Under the pieces are notes generated by a model, which made no database searches, was not told the origin of the DNA, and was given only the letters and a program-made list of their open reading frames with translations. The position numbers and the translations under genes are program-made. A DNA stretch of 51,873 nt from Rhodocyclaceae bacterium (GTDB taxonomy: Bacteria > Pseudomonadota > Gammaproteobacteria > Burkholderiales > Rhodocyclaceae): positions 1 to 51,873 of the forward strand of contig JAUXWU010000032.1 of NCBI GenBank assembly GCA_030680085.1. Reading direction: 5' to 3'. Of this stretch, positions 43,111-51,428 are shown piece after piece. The first letter of the stretch is position 1. Each line of letters opens with the position of its first letter.

Positions 43111-44343
43111 TTGTCGCGTCGCAGAGTCGTCGTGACCGGTCTGGGACTCGTCTCGCCGGTCGGCAATACCGTCGCCGAAACCTGGAACAACATTCTTGCC
43201 GGCGTTTCCGGCATCGGCCCGATCACGCGCTTTGATGCCGCCGCGCTCAAGGTTCGCATCGCCGGTGAGGTGAAGGGTTTCGACATCACCGCGTACCTCT
43301 CCGCCAAGGAGGCTCGCCGCATGGATATTTTCATCCATTACGGCATGGCGGCCGGTCTGCAGGCCTTCCGCGAATCAGGCCTGGTGGTCACCCCGGAAAA
43401 TGCCGACCGGATTGGCGTGAACATCGGTTCCGGCATCGGCGGCCTGCCGATGATTGAAGCGACACACCACGACTATCTCGCCGGCGGCCCGCGCAAGATT
43501 TCGCCTTTCTTCATTCCCGGCACGATCATCAACATGATCTCCGGCAACCTCTCGATCATGATCGGGGCGAAGGGGCCGAATCTCGCCGTTGTGACGGCCT
43601 GCACCACGGGTTTGCACGCCATCGGCACGAGTTACCGCATGATCCAGTACGGCGATGCCGACGCGATGGTCTGTGGCGGCGCCGAGTCGACGGTGACGCC
43701 CCTGGCGGTCGGCGGTTTTGCCTCGGCGCAGGCCCTGTCGACGCGCAACGACGATCCGGCGACCGCCAGCCGTCCCTGGGACAAGGATCGCGACGGCTTT
43801 GTGCTGGGCGAGGGCGCCGGGGTGCTGGTGCTGGAGGAATATGAGCACGCGAAAAAACGTGGTGCGCACATTTACTGCGAACTGGTCGGTTTCGGCATGA
43901 GCGGCGACGCCTATCACATGACCGCGCCGGATACCGACGGCCCGCGCCGCAGCATGCTGAATGCGCTGAAGGATGCCGGCCTGAATGCCGATCAGGTGCA
44001 ATACATCAACGCCCACGGCACCTCGACGCCGCTCGGCGACAAGAACGAAACCGAGGCGATCAAACTGGCGTTTGGCGACGCCGCAAAACAGTTGGTGGTG
44101 AATTCGACCAAGTCGATGACCGGGCATTTGCTGGGTGGTGCCGGCGGACTTGAATCGGTGCTGACGGCGCTGGCGGTGCATCACCAGGTTTCGCCGCCGA
44201 CGATCAACATCTTCGCGCAGGATCCGGAGTGTGATCTCGATTATTGCGCCAACGTGGCGCGCGATCTCAAGATTGATGTCGCCGTCAAGAACAACTTCGG
44301 CTTTGGCGGCACCAACGGTACTTTGGCTTTCAAGCGTATTTGA
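43111..44343 (+). CDS. fabF: 3-oxoacyl-ACP synthase II
   Basis: A 410-aa KAS II elongation enzyme. The nucleophile is Cys164 in [12 protein letters not shown], with His residues in [11 protein letters not shown] and [13 protein letters not shown], and the C-terminal [14 protein letters not shown] loop. TTG 43111 is taken as start because CAGGAG lies 6 bp upstream and the protein then begins [11 protein letters not shown] as in homologues. An ATG at 43075 in the same frame lacks a ribosome site and would add 12 unlikely residues. Confidence 0.94.
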   Translation: MSRRRVVVTGLGLVSPVGNTVAETWNNILAGVSGIGPITRFDAAALKVRIAGEVKGFDITAYLSAKEARRMDIFIHYGMAAGLQAFRESGLVVTPENADRIGVNIGSGIGGLPMIEATHHDYLAGGPRKISPFFIPGTIINMISGNLSIMIGAKGPNLAVVTACTTGLHAIGTSYRMIQYGDADAMVCGGAESTVTPLAVGGFASAQALSTRNDDPATASRPWDKDRDGFVLGEGAGVLVLEEYEHAKKRGAHIYCELVGFGMSGDAYHMTAPDTDGPRRSMLNALKDAGLNADQVQYINAHGTSTPLGDKNETEAIKLAFGDAAKQLVVNSTKSMTGHLLGGAGGLESVLTALAVHHQVSPPTINIFAQDPECDLDYCANVARDLKIDVAVKNNFGFGGTNGTLAFKRI

Positions 44344-44351
44344 GGCGGGCC

Positions 44352-44768
44352 GTGGACTTGCCCTTGACGATTCCGCTGCGAGTCTCAAGGCGGCTGGTCA
44401 TGCTGTTGGTGGCGGCGCACCTGTTGGCGATTGTCGCGATCCTGCCCTTGATGTTGGCGTGGCCGCTGCGTCTGGCCATGATTGGCCTGGTGGTGGTTTC
44501 GCTGGTTTATTGTGTTGACCGGCAGCGTCGCCAGCCCGTCACGGGCTTGCATCTGGGTGCGCAGGGTGAGATCGAGATCGATATGAAAGTCGGCGCTCGC
44601 GAGACGGCGACAATCCTGCCGCAGACCACGGTGTTGTCGCGAGTGATCGTATTGCGCTTACGTAAAAATGGCCAACTGCTGACGCTCACCCTGTTGCCGG
44701 ACAGTACCGGCGTGACGGCGTATCGCCAGTTATGCCTGTGGCTGAAGTGGCGCGCCAAATTGGGCTAG
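44352..44768 (+). CDS. YgfX-like small membrane protein
   Basis: About 138 aa (GTG 44352). Two N-terminal helices (about 14-50; [34 protein letters not shown]) precede a small basic cytoplasmic domain ([34 protein letters not shown]). The layout and the position between fabF and the nadB/rpoE genes resemble the YgfX/CptA-like family, but the match is by general form only. AAAGTCGGCGCTCGCGAGAC inside it is a diverged form of dispersed repeat A (KVGARET). It converges with nadB, overlapping by 4 bp. Confidence 0.6.
   Translation: MDLPLTIPLRVSRRLVMLLVAAHLLAIVAILPLMLAWPLRLAMIGLVVVSLVYCVDRQRRQPVTGLHLGAQGEIEIDMKVGARETATILPQTTVLSRVIVLRLRKNGQLLTLTLLPDSTGVTAYRQLCLWLKWRAKLG
44586..44606 (-). repeat. 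Possible diverged dispersed repeat A (inside the YgfX-like gene)
   Basis: 19 of 21 core bases match in reverse orientation. It is read in frame as KVGARET. It may be an old copy or chance. Confidence 0.4.
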
Positions 44769-46360
44769 TTTTTTGGCTTGAGCACTGTGTTGCGCGCCCG
44801 CGCCAGAGTTTCCGGGTAGTCGCGGCTGAAATGCAGGCCGCGGCTTTCCTTGCGCTTCAAGGCGCATTCGACGATCAGGTGGGCGGTTTGCACGAGGTTG
44901 CGCAGTTCGATCAGATCGTTGCTGACGCGGAAGTTCGAGTAGAACTCGGCGATTTCCTTTTCGAGCAGGCGGATGCGGTGGCGTGCGCGTTCCAGGCGTT
45001 TGTTGGTGCGCACGATGCCGACGTAGTCCCACATGAAGCGCCGCAACTCGTCCCAGTTGTGCGAAATGACGATTTCCTCGTCGGCGTCGGTGACGCGGCT
45101 TTCATCCCAGCGTGGCAGCCTGGGTAGTTTGACGGGCTTTTGCGCACGAATGTCGGTGGCGGCCGCGGCGCTGAACACCACGCATTCCAGCAAGGAGTTG
45201 CTGGCCAGCCGGTTGGCGCCATGCAGCCCCGTGCAGGCAGCTTCGCCCAGCGCATACAGGCCGGGAACATCGGTGCGCGCCGCCAGGTCGACGACGATGC
45301 CGCCGCAGGTGTAGTGCGCCGCCGGCACAACAGGAATTGGCTGCCGGGCGATATCGATGCCCAACTCCAGGCAACGCGCATAAATGTTGGGGAAGTGGCC
45401 GCGCATGAAGCTTTCGCCCTGGTGCGTCATGTCGAGGAAAACGCAATCCAGTCCATGCCGCTTCATTTCGTAGTCGATGGCGCGCGCAACGATGTCGCGC
45501 GGCGCGAGTTCGGCGCGCGCGTCGTGGGCGAGCATGAAGCGGGCGCCGCCGTGGCTTTCTGGCAGACGCAAAATACCGCCTTCACCGCGCATCGCCTCGG
45601 TTATGAGGAATGATTTGGCCTGCGGGTGATGGAGGCAGGTCGGATGAAACTGGATGAATTCCATGTTGGCCACACGGCAGCCGGCGCGCCAGGCCATGGC
45701 GATGCCATCGCCGGTGGCGGTATCCGGATTGCTGGTGTAGAGGTAGGACTTGCCCGCGCCGCCGCTGGCAATCACCGTGTTGGGCGCGCCGAGCGTCAGC
45801 ACCCGCTCATTGTCAATGTCAAGCACATAGGCGCCCCAGCAGCGCTGGGTTTTAAGGCCGAGTTTGGTGCCGGTGATCAGGTCGACAACGATATGCCGCT
45901 CCAGCACGGTGATGTTGGGATGCTGGCGTACCTTCTGGCTGAGCGTTTGCTGCACGGAGGCGCCGGTAGCATCGGCGACATGGATGACCCGTCGGGCGCT
46001 GTGACCGCCCTCGCGGGTCAGATGGTAGCCGGTGTCGCCGCGGGTAAAGGGTACGCCCTGTTCGATCAGCCAGTCGATGGCGGTGTGCCCGCGCTCGACG
46101 ACAAAGCGTGTGGCGACCGGGTCGCACAGGCCGGCGCCGGCGGTGAGGGTGTCCTGAATATGCGATTCGACCGAGTCGGCGACATCCAGCACGGCGGCAA
46201 TGCCGCCTTGTGCCTGGTTGGTTGCGGAATCATCAATCATCCGCTTGGTAACCAGCACTACCCGATGGGTGTCGGCAAGCCGCAAAGCCAGCGACTGCCC
46301 GGCCAGGCCGCTGCCAATCACGATCACATCGAAGGTCTGCAAAAACTCAACTTTAGGCAT
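44765..46360 (-). CDS. nadB: L-aspartate oxidase
   Basis: A 531-aa FAD enzyme that converts aspartate to iminoaspartate for NAD synthesis. The FAD dinucleotide motif is [18 protein letters not shown], followed by [13 protein letters not shown]. The substrate and active-site blocks are [17 protein letters not shown] and [27 protein letters not shown] helical C-terminal domain follows. ATG 46360 is used. It is divergent from rpoE with a 215-bp gap; the usual partner genes nadA and nadC are not in the window. Confidence 0.94.
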   Translation of the reverse strand: MPKVEFLQTFDVIVIGSGLAGQSLALRLADTHRVVLVTKRMIDDSATNQAQGGIAAVLDVADSVESHIQDTLTAGAGLCDPVATRFVVERGHTAIDWLIEQGVPFTRGDTGYHLTREGGHSARRVIHVADATGASVQQTLSQKVRQHPNITVLERHIVVDLITGTKLGLKTQRCWGAYVLDIDNERVLTLGAPNTVIASGGAGKSYLYTSNPDTATGDGIAMAWRAGCRVANMEFIQFHPTCLHHPQAKSFLITEAMRGEGGILRLPESHGGARFMLAHDARAELAPRDIVARAIDYEMKRHGLDCVFLDMTHQGESFMRGHFPNIYARCLELGIDIARQPIPVVPAAHYTCGGIVVDLAARTDVPGLYALGEAACTGLHGANRLASNSLLECVVFSAAAATDIRAQKPVKLPRLPRWDESRVTDADEEIVISHNWDELRRFMWDYVGIVRTNKRLERARHRIRLLEKEIAEFYSNFRVSNDLIELRNLVQTAHLIVECALKRKESRGLHFSRDYPETLARARNTVLKPKN

Positions 46361-46410
46361 GATGCGGCTGAATATAACATGGCGTGATGACCCACCCACT
46401 GGTCGGGCGC

Positions 46411-46438
46411 GGAACTATTCCGTGCCGAGGGGGTCTTT
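46411..46438 (+). promoter_or_regulatory. Possible sigma-E-type promoter upstream of rpoE
   Basis: GGAACT (46411-46416), 17 bp, then TCTTT (46434-46438). The -35 fits the GGAACTT consensus of ECF sigma-E promoters; the -10 is only partial. rpoE operons are usually autoregulated, which makes the site plausible. Confidence 0.4.
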
Positions 46439-46575
46439 GCCGTGAGCGGTATGGTTTGTAAAACGGAAGGCAAGGGCCATGGCAGAACGCGCGGAGAAGA
46501 GTGTGGCGTCAGGCGTCGGTGGGGCGTCGGCTATACTGGCACGCTACCAATTTCGGATGGAAAAACCGCATAGCC

Positions 46576-47175
46576 ATGGGAGAGCGCGAAGCCGACTGGG
46601 TGCTGGTCGAACGGGTGCAATCCGGCGACCAGGAAGCCTTCGGTCTGTTGGTCAGCAAATACCAGCGCAAGCTCTTGCGGCTGGTGATGCGTTTCGTGCG
46701 CGATTCCGCCGAGGCGGAGGACGTGACCCAGGAGGCCTTCATCAAGGCGTATCGGGCGTTGCCGAATTTTCGTGGCGAGAGCGCCTTTTATACCTGGCTG
46801 TATCGCATCGGGGTCAATGCCGCAAAAAACTGGCTGGTGGCGCGCGGCCGGCGCATGTCGACGGTGAGCGAGATCACCGGTGACGAAGCGACGGATATCG
46901 ACGACGGCGGCCGGTTGCGCGATGACGCAACGCCGGAACAGCTATTGATGTCGAAGCAGATTGGAGAAACGGTGAATGCAGCGATGGACGCCCTGCCCGA
47001 GGATTTGCGCACGGCCATCGCCTTGCGCGAAATTGAAGGCTTGTCATACGAGGAGATCGCCCAGGTGATGGATTGCCCGATCGGCACGGTGCGCTCGCGG
47101 ATTTTTCGCGCGCGCGACGCGATCGCAGCGCGGCTGCGGCCCTTGCTGGATACGGAGTCAAATCGAAGATGGTGA
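46576..47175 (+). CDS. rpoE: RNA polymerase sigma-E factor (RpoE/AlgU)
   Basis: A 199-aa ECF sigma factor for envelope stress. Sigma2 spans about 25-90 (YQRKLLRLVMRFVRDSAEAEDVTQEAFIKAYRALPNFRGESAFYTWLYRI). Sigma4 is about 135-185 (LPEDLRTAIALREIEGLSYEEIAQVMDCPIGTVRSRIFRARDAI). ATG 46576 gives the conserved N-terminus GEREADWVLVERVQSGDQEAF. rseA, rseB, rseC and mucD follow on the same strand. Confidence 0.96.
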   Translation: MGEREADWVLVERVQSGDQEAFGLLVSKYQRKLLRLVMRFVRDSAEAEDVTQEAFIKAYRALPNFRGESAFYTWLYRIGVNAAKNWLVARGRRMSTVSEITGDEATDIDDGGRLRDDATPEQLLMSKQIGETVNAAMDALPEDLRTAIALREIEGLSYEEIAQVMDCPIGTVRSRIFRARDAIAARLRPLLDTESNRRW

Positions 47176-47206
47176 GATCGCCATCGCCGAAAGTGGAGAG
47201 AATTTT

Positions 47207-47788
47207 ATGAAATCGCAACGCCCCGCGCACTTGGCCGAGTTGTCAGCGCTGCTGGATGGAGAACTTGAGCCACACGAACTGCGTCCCACCCTGCAGGCGG
47301 CCGTGCGCGAACCCGAATTGCGCGAGAACTGGCAGACCTATGTGCTGATTGGCGATCAGTTGCGCCAGGAGCGCACAAGGCCGCATGATCTGACCGCCTG
47401 TGTGATGGCGAAAATTCGCGCGGAGCCCGTGGTGCTTGCGCCACGTAAGTTGCAATTGGCCAGGCGCCGCAATCCAATGCTGGCGCTGGCCGCGGCGGCG
47501 GCGGGCGTGGCGGTCGTCGGCTGGCTGGCCCTGGCGGACAACGCGCAGTTTTCTCCAATGGAAAGTCGGCTCGCTGCTGTTTCGGGCAGCGCGGCTCGCG
47601 CCGTCCAGAGCAACGCGGCTGGCGCGGCTTACGCCGTCCCGCCAGCGCCGACTTTTGAGGCAGCCCAACGCAGTGACATGAGCGAATATCTGCTGGCCCA
47701 CCACACGCAATCCGCCACCTTCCGGCTGGGTGACAATGCCGGCCACGTCCGCACTGTCACCATGACCGGTGGCCCCGTGCGTCCATGA
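47207..47788 (+). CDS. rseA: Anti-sigma-E factor RseA (MucA-like)
   Basis: A 193-aa single-pass inner-membrane anti-sigma factor. The cytoplasmic sigma-binding domain is about 8-80 (LSALLDGELEPHELRPTLQAAVREPELRENWQTYVLIGDQLR), the membrane helix about 90-110, and the rest is periplasmic. Residues 143-150 (AVPPAPTF) come from an in-frame dispersed repeat in the periplasmic part, where site-1 protease and RseB act. The stop overlaps rseB by 4 bp. Confidence 0.92.
   Translation: MKSQRPAHLAELSALLDGELEPHELRPTLQAAVREPELRENWQTYVLIGDQLRQERTRPHDLTACVMAKIRAEPVVLAPRKLQLARRRNPMLALAAAAAGVAVVGWLALADNAQFSPMESRLAAVSGSAARAVQSNAAGAAYAVPPAPTFEAAQRSDMSEYLLAHHTQSATFRLGDNAGHVRTVTMTGGPVRP
47635..47655 (+). repeat. 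Dispersed repeat A, copy 10 (inside rseA)
   Basis: A perfect core copy, in frame as AVPPAPTF, in the periplasmic segment of RseA. Confidence 0.85.
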
Positions 47789-48786
47789 AGGCAGGCTTGT
47801 TTGCCTGGCTGGGGCTTGTGGCGAGCCTGCTTGGCTCGCCAGTCCTGGCCCAGACAGCGCTGGGCCAGCAGGAGGCCCTGCAATGGCTGCAACGGGTTGC
47901 CGGTGCGGCGCAGACACTCAGTTACAGCGGCACCTTCGTCTATCGCAACGGCAGCCAGAGCGAGACTTCCCGTGTCGTGCATGTCGTCAGCGCGGGCAAC
48001 CGGATGGAAAAGATGGAGGTGCTCGACGGCAGTCCGCGCGAAATCATTCGGCGCAACGACGAAGTCAAATGCTATCTCCCCGAAAGCCGCTTGGTGATCA
48101 TCGAGCAGCGCAGCACTCGGCGGACTTTTCCGGCGCTGTTGCCGGCCAGCCTGGCCGGACTGGGCGAGCATTACGTGATTCGCCAGGGGCGGCGCGCGCG
48201 CATCGCCGATTATGACACTCAGATCATTCGCCTGGAACCGCGCGATGCCTGGCGTTATGGTCGCCAGTTCTGGGTCGATCGCCAATCCGGTTTGCTGCTC
48301 AAGGCGGATTTATTTGATGAACGCGGCGCAGCGCTGGAGTCGTTGGCGTTTACCGAATTGCGCATTGGCGAGCCGGCCAGTCCGGATGCCCTGAAGTCGA
48401 GTTTTGCCCATGTTGCTGACGCGAAAGACCCGTGGCAGGTGCGGCAGGCCCGGACGCGCGACATGCGCGACGATGCGCAATGGCTGTTTCGCGTCGAATT
48501 ACCCGGTTTTCGCCGTCAGGCAGCGATGCGCCGCAGCATCGAACAGAGTGCTGGCAAGGACGCCCAAGAGGTGTTGCATTGGGTGTTTTCGGATGGTCTG
48601 GCGGCGGTGTCGGTTTTTATCAACCCACTGTCCCCACAGGCCGGCCCCGTGGATACCGCTGCCCATTCGCTCGGCGCCATCAGCGTCGTCAAGCGTGTCG
48701 TCGATGGCCATCAGGTGGTGGTGATGGGTGATGTGCCGGCGGCGGCGGTCAAGCGTCTTGCCGATGGCATCGAGGTGCGCAAATGA
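47785..48786 (+). CDS. rseB: Periplasmic sigma-E regulator RseB (MucB)
   Basis: A 333-aa periplasmic protein with a signal peptide (about 1-22, ending SPVLAQ). The N-terminal LolA-like domain begins EALQWLQRVAGAAQTLSYSGTFVYRNGSQSETSRVVHV; the C-terminal domain begins near QWLFRVELPGFRRQ and ends VTVMGDVP-like VVVMGDVPAAAVKRLADGIE. It binds RseA and blocks its cleavage until lipid or LPS signals release it. It overlaps rseA at the start and rseC at the stop. Confidence 0.93.
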   Translation: MKAGLFAWLGLVASLLGSPVLAQTALGQQEALQWLQRVAGAAQTLSYSGTFVYRNGSQSETSRVVHVVSAGNRMEKMEVLDGSPREIIRRNDEVKCYLPESRLVIIEQRSTRRTFPALLPASLAGLGEHYVIRQGRRARIADYDTQIIRLEPRDAWRYGRQFWVDRQSGLLLKADLFDERGAALESLAFTELRIGEPASPDALKSSFAHVADAKDPWQVRQARTRDMRDDAQWLFRVELPGFRRQAAMRRSIEQSAGKDAQEVLHWVFSDGLAAVSVFINPLSPQAGPVDTAAHSLGAISVVKRVVDGHQVVVMGDVPAAAVKRLADGIEVRK

Positions 48787-49241
48787 CCGAGACCGCTGGT
48801 GTGGTGGTCCGCCTCGAAGGTGATCATGCCTGGGTGCGGGCGGAGGGCGCGGGCAGCGCCTGCGGGGCGTGTGAGCAGCAGGGCGGCTGCCAGAGCGCGG
48901 GCATGGGTTCCGTGCTCGATGGCGTGCTGGGCCGTGGGCAGGCGAAGCAACTGTTGCGCCTGCCCAATACCATTCGCGCCCGTCCAGGTGACACGGTGGT
49001 GGTTTGCGCGGCCGAGGGGGCGGTGTTGCGTGCCGTCTGGCTGGCTTATGGCATACCGTTGGTGCTGGCTTTGGCCGGCGCGATTATTTTCAGCGCGTTG
49101 ACCGGCAGCGAACTGGCTGCCGTGGCGGGGATGCTGATCGGTTTGCTCGGCGGCTATTTTGTCATGCGCCGCAGCGGGCTTGATTCCGGCCGGCCGGAAC
49201 CCATTTTGTCGATCAACTTCAAACGTATCCGGGAGGGTTGA
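48783..49241 (+). CDS. rseC: RseC/MucC membrane protein
   Basis: A 152-aa protein with an N-terminal Cys cluster (Cys27, Cys30, Cys36 in ACGACEQQGGC) and two membrane helices (about 81-103 and 107-128). RseC/MucC is linked to sigma-E signalling and, in some bacteria, SoxR reduction. It overlaps rseB by 4 bp, and mucD starts 4 bp after its stop. Confidence 0.92.
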   Translation: MTETAGVVVRLEGDHAWVRAEGAGSACGACEQQGGCQSAGMGSVLDGVLGRGQAKQLLRLPNTIRARPGDTVVVCAAEGAVLRAVWLAYGIPLVLALAGAIIFSALTGSELAAVAGMLIGLLGGYFVMRRSGLDSGRPEPILSINFKRIREG

Positions 49242-49245
49242 AATC

Positions 49246-50667
49246 ATGCTGAAACGATTGCTGCTGACAGTGTGGCTGTTGCTGGTTGCCAACTTGAGTT
49301 TGGTGCAGGCGCGCGAATTGCCGGATTTTGCCGACCTGGCCGAAAAGCAGGCGGTAGCGGTGGTGAATATCAGCGCCACGCAGACGATTCGCGGCCAGCG
49401 CGCCGGTCCGCAATTCCCGTTTGACGAAGATGATCCGGCCTTCGAGTTTTTCCGTCGCTTCGCGCCCAAGATGCTCCCGCCGGGTCATCCGGCGGTGCCG
49501 CGCGAATTCGAGAACAAGTCGCTGGGATCAGGGTTCATCATCAGCCCGGATGGCTATATTCTGACCAACGCGCATATCGTCGATGGCGCCGATGAAGTGC
49601 TGGTCAAACTGACCGACAAGCGCGAATTCAAGGCCAAGGTCATCGGCACGGACAAGCGCACCGATGTCGCCCTGATCAGGATCAAGGCCAATGGACTGCC
49701 AACAGTGCGGCCGGGCGATCCGGCCCGGTTGCGGGTCGGTGAATGGGTGGTGGCGATCGGTTCGCCCTTTGGTTTTGAAAGCACGGTGACGGCGGGCATC
49801 GTCAGCGCCAAGGGGCGTTCCTTGCCACAGGAGAATTTCGTCCCATTTATTCAGACTGACGTCGCCATCAACCCGGGCAACTCCGGCGGGCCGCTCTTCA
49901 ACATGAGTGGCGAAGTGGTCGGCATCAATTCGCAGATTTACAGTCGTTCGGGCGGGTATCAGGGGATTGCCTTCGCTATTCCTATTGACGTGGCGATGGA
50001 GGTGCAGTCGCAACTGCGCACGGTCGGCAAGGTCAGCCGCGGCCGTGTTGGCGTGATGATTCAGGAAGTGACCAAGGAATTGGCGGAGTCATTCGGCCTG
50101 AGCAAGCCGCAGGGCGCGCTGGTCGCCGCGGTCGAAAAGGGCGGTCCGGCCGACAAGGCCGGCGTGGAGGTCGGCGATGTCATTTTGCGTTTCAACGACA
50201 AGAGCGTGGCGCAATCGGGCGATCTGCCCCGCGCGGTGGGCAACACCAAACCCGGCAGCAAGGCCACCTTGCAAATCTGGCGCGCCGGCGCGAGCAAGGA
50301 TTTGAGCCTGACGGTCGGCGAAATGCCGGATGAAGCGGCCAGCGGCCGCGCCAGCCGGCGTGGCAAACCCGCCGAAGCTGCGCCCGCCAATCGTCTGGGA
50401 CTGGTGCTGGCCGAGCCCAGCGCCGAGCAGCGGCGTCAGCTGGGGATTCGTCACGGCCTGATCGTCGAGGAGGTGCGCGAGAATGGCCGCGGCTTGCGTC
50501 AGGGCGATGTGCTCCTCGCCTTGATCCAGCGGGGAACGCAGACCGAAATCCGTTCGGTGGATCAGTTCAACGGCCTGCTGACAAAAATCGACAAGGGCGG
50601 CGGCATCACCCTGCTGGTGCGCCGTGGCGACACGCAGACCTTTGTCACGATCAAGGGGGCGGAATAA
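49246..50667 (+). CDS. mucD: Periplasmic DegP/MucD serine protease
   Basis: A 473-aa HtrA protease-chaperone. The signal peptide is about 1-22 (LLLTVWLLLVANLSLVQA). The catalytic triad is His110 (LTNAHIV), Asp140 (KRTDVALI) and Ser213 (NPGNSGGPLF). Two PDZ domains follow (about 280-370 and 390-470). GGGAGG precedes ATG 49246. Its TAA stop is part of ATAA, which overlaps the next gene's start position. Confidence 0.95.
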   Translation: MLKRLLLTVWLLLVANLSLVQARELPDFADLAEKQAVAVVNISATQTIRGQRAGPQFPFDEDDPAFEFFRRFAPKMLPPGHPAVPREFENKSLGSGFIISPDGYILTNAHIVDGADEVLVKLTDKREFKAKVIGTDKRTDVALIRIKANGLPTVRPGDPARLRVGEWVVAIGSPFGFESTVTAGIVSAKGRSLPQENFVPFIQTDVAINPGNSGGPLFNMSGEVVGINSQIYSRSGGYQGIAFAIPIDVAMEVQSQLRTVGKVSRGRVGVMIQEVTKELAESFGLSKPQGALVAAVEKGGPADKAGVEVGDVILRFNDKSVAQSGDLPRAVGNTKPGSKATLQIWRAGASKDLSLTVGEMPDEAASGRASRRGKPAEAAPANRLGLVLAEPSAEQRRQLGIRHGLIVEEVRENGRGLRQGDVLLALIQRGTQTEIRSVDQFNGLLTKIDKGGGITLLVRRGDTQTFVTIKGAE

Positions 50668-50945
50668 CCAAGCCGCTGCTGACACTGTATGGCAGGCCTT
50701 ACTGCCATCTGTGCGATGACATGCTCGCCGCGCTGGAGGCCACGCGCGTCGAGCATGATTTCATTGTCGAAGTGATGGATGTCGACAGCCGTCCGGAGTG
50801 GGTTGAACGCTACGATGAGCTTGTGCCGGTGCTGACGTTGGGCGACGAGGAAATCTGCCACTATTTTCTCGACGAGGAACGGCTGCGCGCCGCGTTGCGG
50901 CAGTCACGCAGCCCGCGGCTGCCGACCCTCTCGGCGCGGCAGTAA
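50664..50945 (+). CDS. Glutaredoxin-like (DUF836) protein with an ATA at its start position
   Basis: A 93-aa thioredoxin-fold protein reading xTKPLLTLYGRPYCHLCDDM, with the redox motif CHLC near residues 14-17 and VPVLTLGDEEICHYFLDEE toward the C-terminus. The codon where the initiator belongs is ATA (50664-50666), inside the mucD stop as ATAA. In the usual overlap this would be ATGA. The first internal ATG (50721) comes after the CHLC motif and would give an inactive protein. Either ATA (or a nearby CTG) initiates or the gene has lost its start. It is the last gene before the mobile/CRISPR region. Confidence 0.75.
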   Translation: MTKPLLTLYGRPYCHLCDDMLAALEATRVEHDFIVEVMDVDSRPEWVERYDELVPVLTLGDEEICHYFLDEERLRAALRQSRSPRLPTLSARQ

Positions 50946-50982
50946 TTTACGGGCAGTCGCAACATAAAGGGGAACATAAAGT

Positions 50983-51008
50983 AATAAAGGGGACGCTACC
51001 CTTTTATT
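50983..51008. repeat. Left REP-like end of the RAYT element
   Basis: AATAAAGGGGACGCTACCCT followed by TTTATT, a near-palindrome repeated in inverse orientation at 51403-51425. Together they flank the transposase gene. A further partial piece (ATAAAGGGGAACATAAAG) lies at 50963-50980. Confidence 0.8.
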
Positions 51009-51386
51009 CCGGACTGGATTGCGCTCAACGTACCGTACCGCAGCCCATAGGTAAGCATCATCCAGTGGTGATGAAAAAAAGCGCCCTTGCCACAGGTGGC
51101 CTTTCCAGCCGTGCGCACGGTTGATGCGTTGGGCGTAGCGCATGTGCAACGGCTTGAATACCCGTTGCAGGCCGTCGTCGCGGGCAGGGACTGCAACCAG
51201 ATGAATATGGTTGGTCATGAGGCAATAGGCAAGGATTTCAACTTCGTGTAGCTCGCAATATTCCCGGAGCCAGGTCAGATACGCTTCACGGTCTTCATCC
51301 ACAAAGAAAATGTCTTCGCGCCGATTGCCACGCTGTGTGATGTGGTGGGGGATACCGGCAAATACAGTTCTGGAAAGTCTGGGCAT
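50987..51386 (-). pseudogene. REP-associated tyrosine transposase (RAYT/IS200-like), C-terminally truncated
   Basis: It begins MPRLSRTVFAGIPHHITQRG. The HUH-type motif is HIH in CLMTNHIHLVAVP, and the nucleophile is likely the Tyr in RYAQRINRAHG; GHLWQGRFFS and RYVERNPVR are family blocks. Intact RAYTs continue well past RNPVR. Here the sequence runs into the REP end directly after it, and the reading frame continues (NKRVASPLL...) to a stop near 50904, overlapping the glutaredoxin gene on the other strand. The catalytic residues are present, but the C-terminal part is lost, so activity is doubtful. Confidence 0.8.
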
Positions 51387-51402
51387 GGCGGGATATTAGC
51401 AA

Positions 51403-51425
51403 AATAAAGGGTAGCGTCCCCTTTT
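51403..51425. repeat. Right REP-like end of the RAYT element
   Basis: AATAAAGGGTAGCGTCCCCT followed by TTT, the inverse of the left end with the same core AAAGGGGACGCTACCCTTT. It is 3 bases from the truncated CRISPR repeat. Confidence 0.8.
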
Positions 51426-51428
51426 TCT

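Larger units (their letters stand above)
50983..51428. mobile_element. Truncated REP-RAYT element inserted next to the CRISPR array
   Basis: Two inverted REP-like sequences bracket a Y1 transposase whose coding sequence is cut at its C-terminal end by the left REP. The right border meets a CRISPR repeat that is missing its first nine bases. The element may be non-autonomous. Confidence 0.7.
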
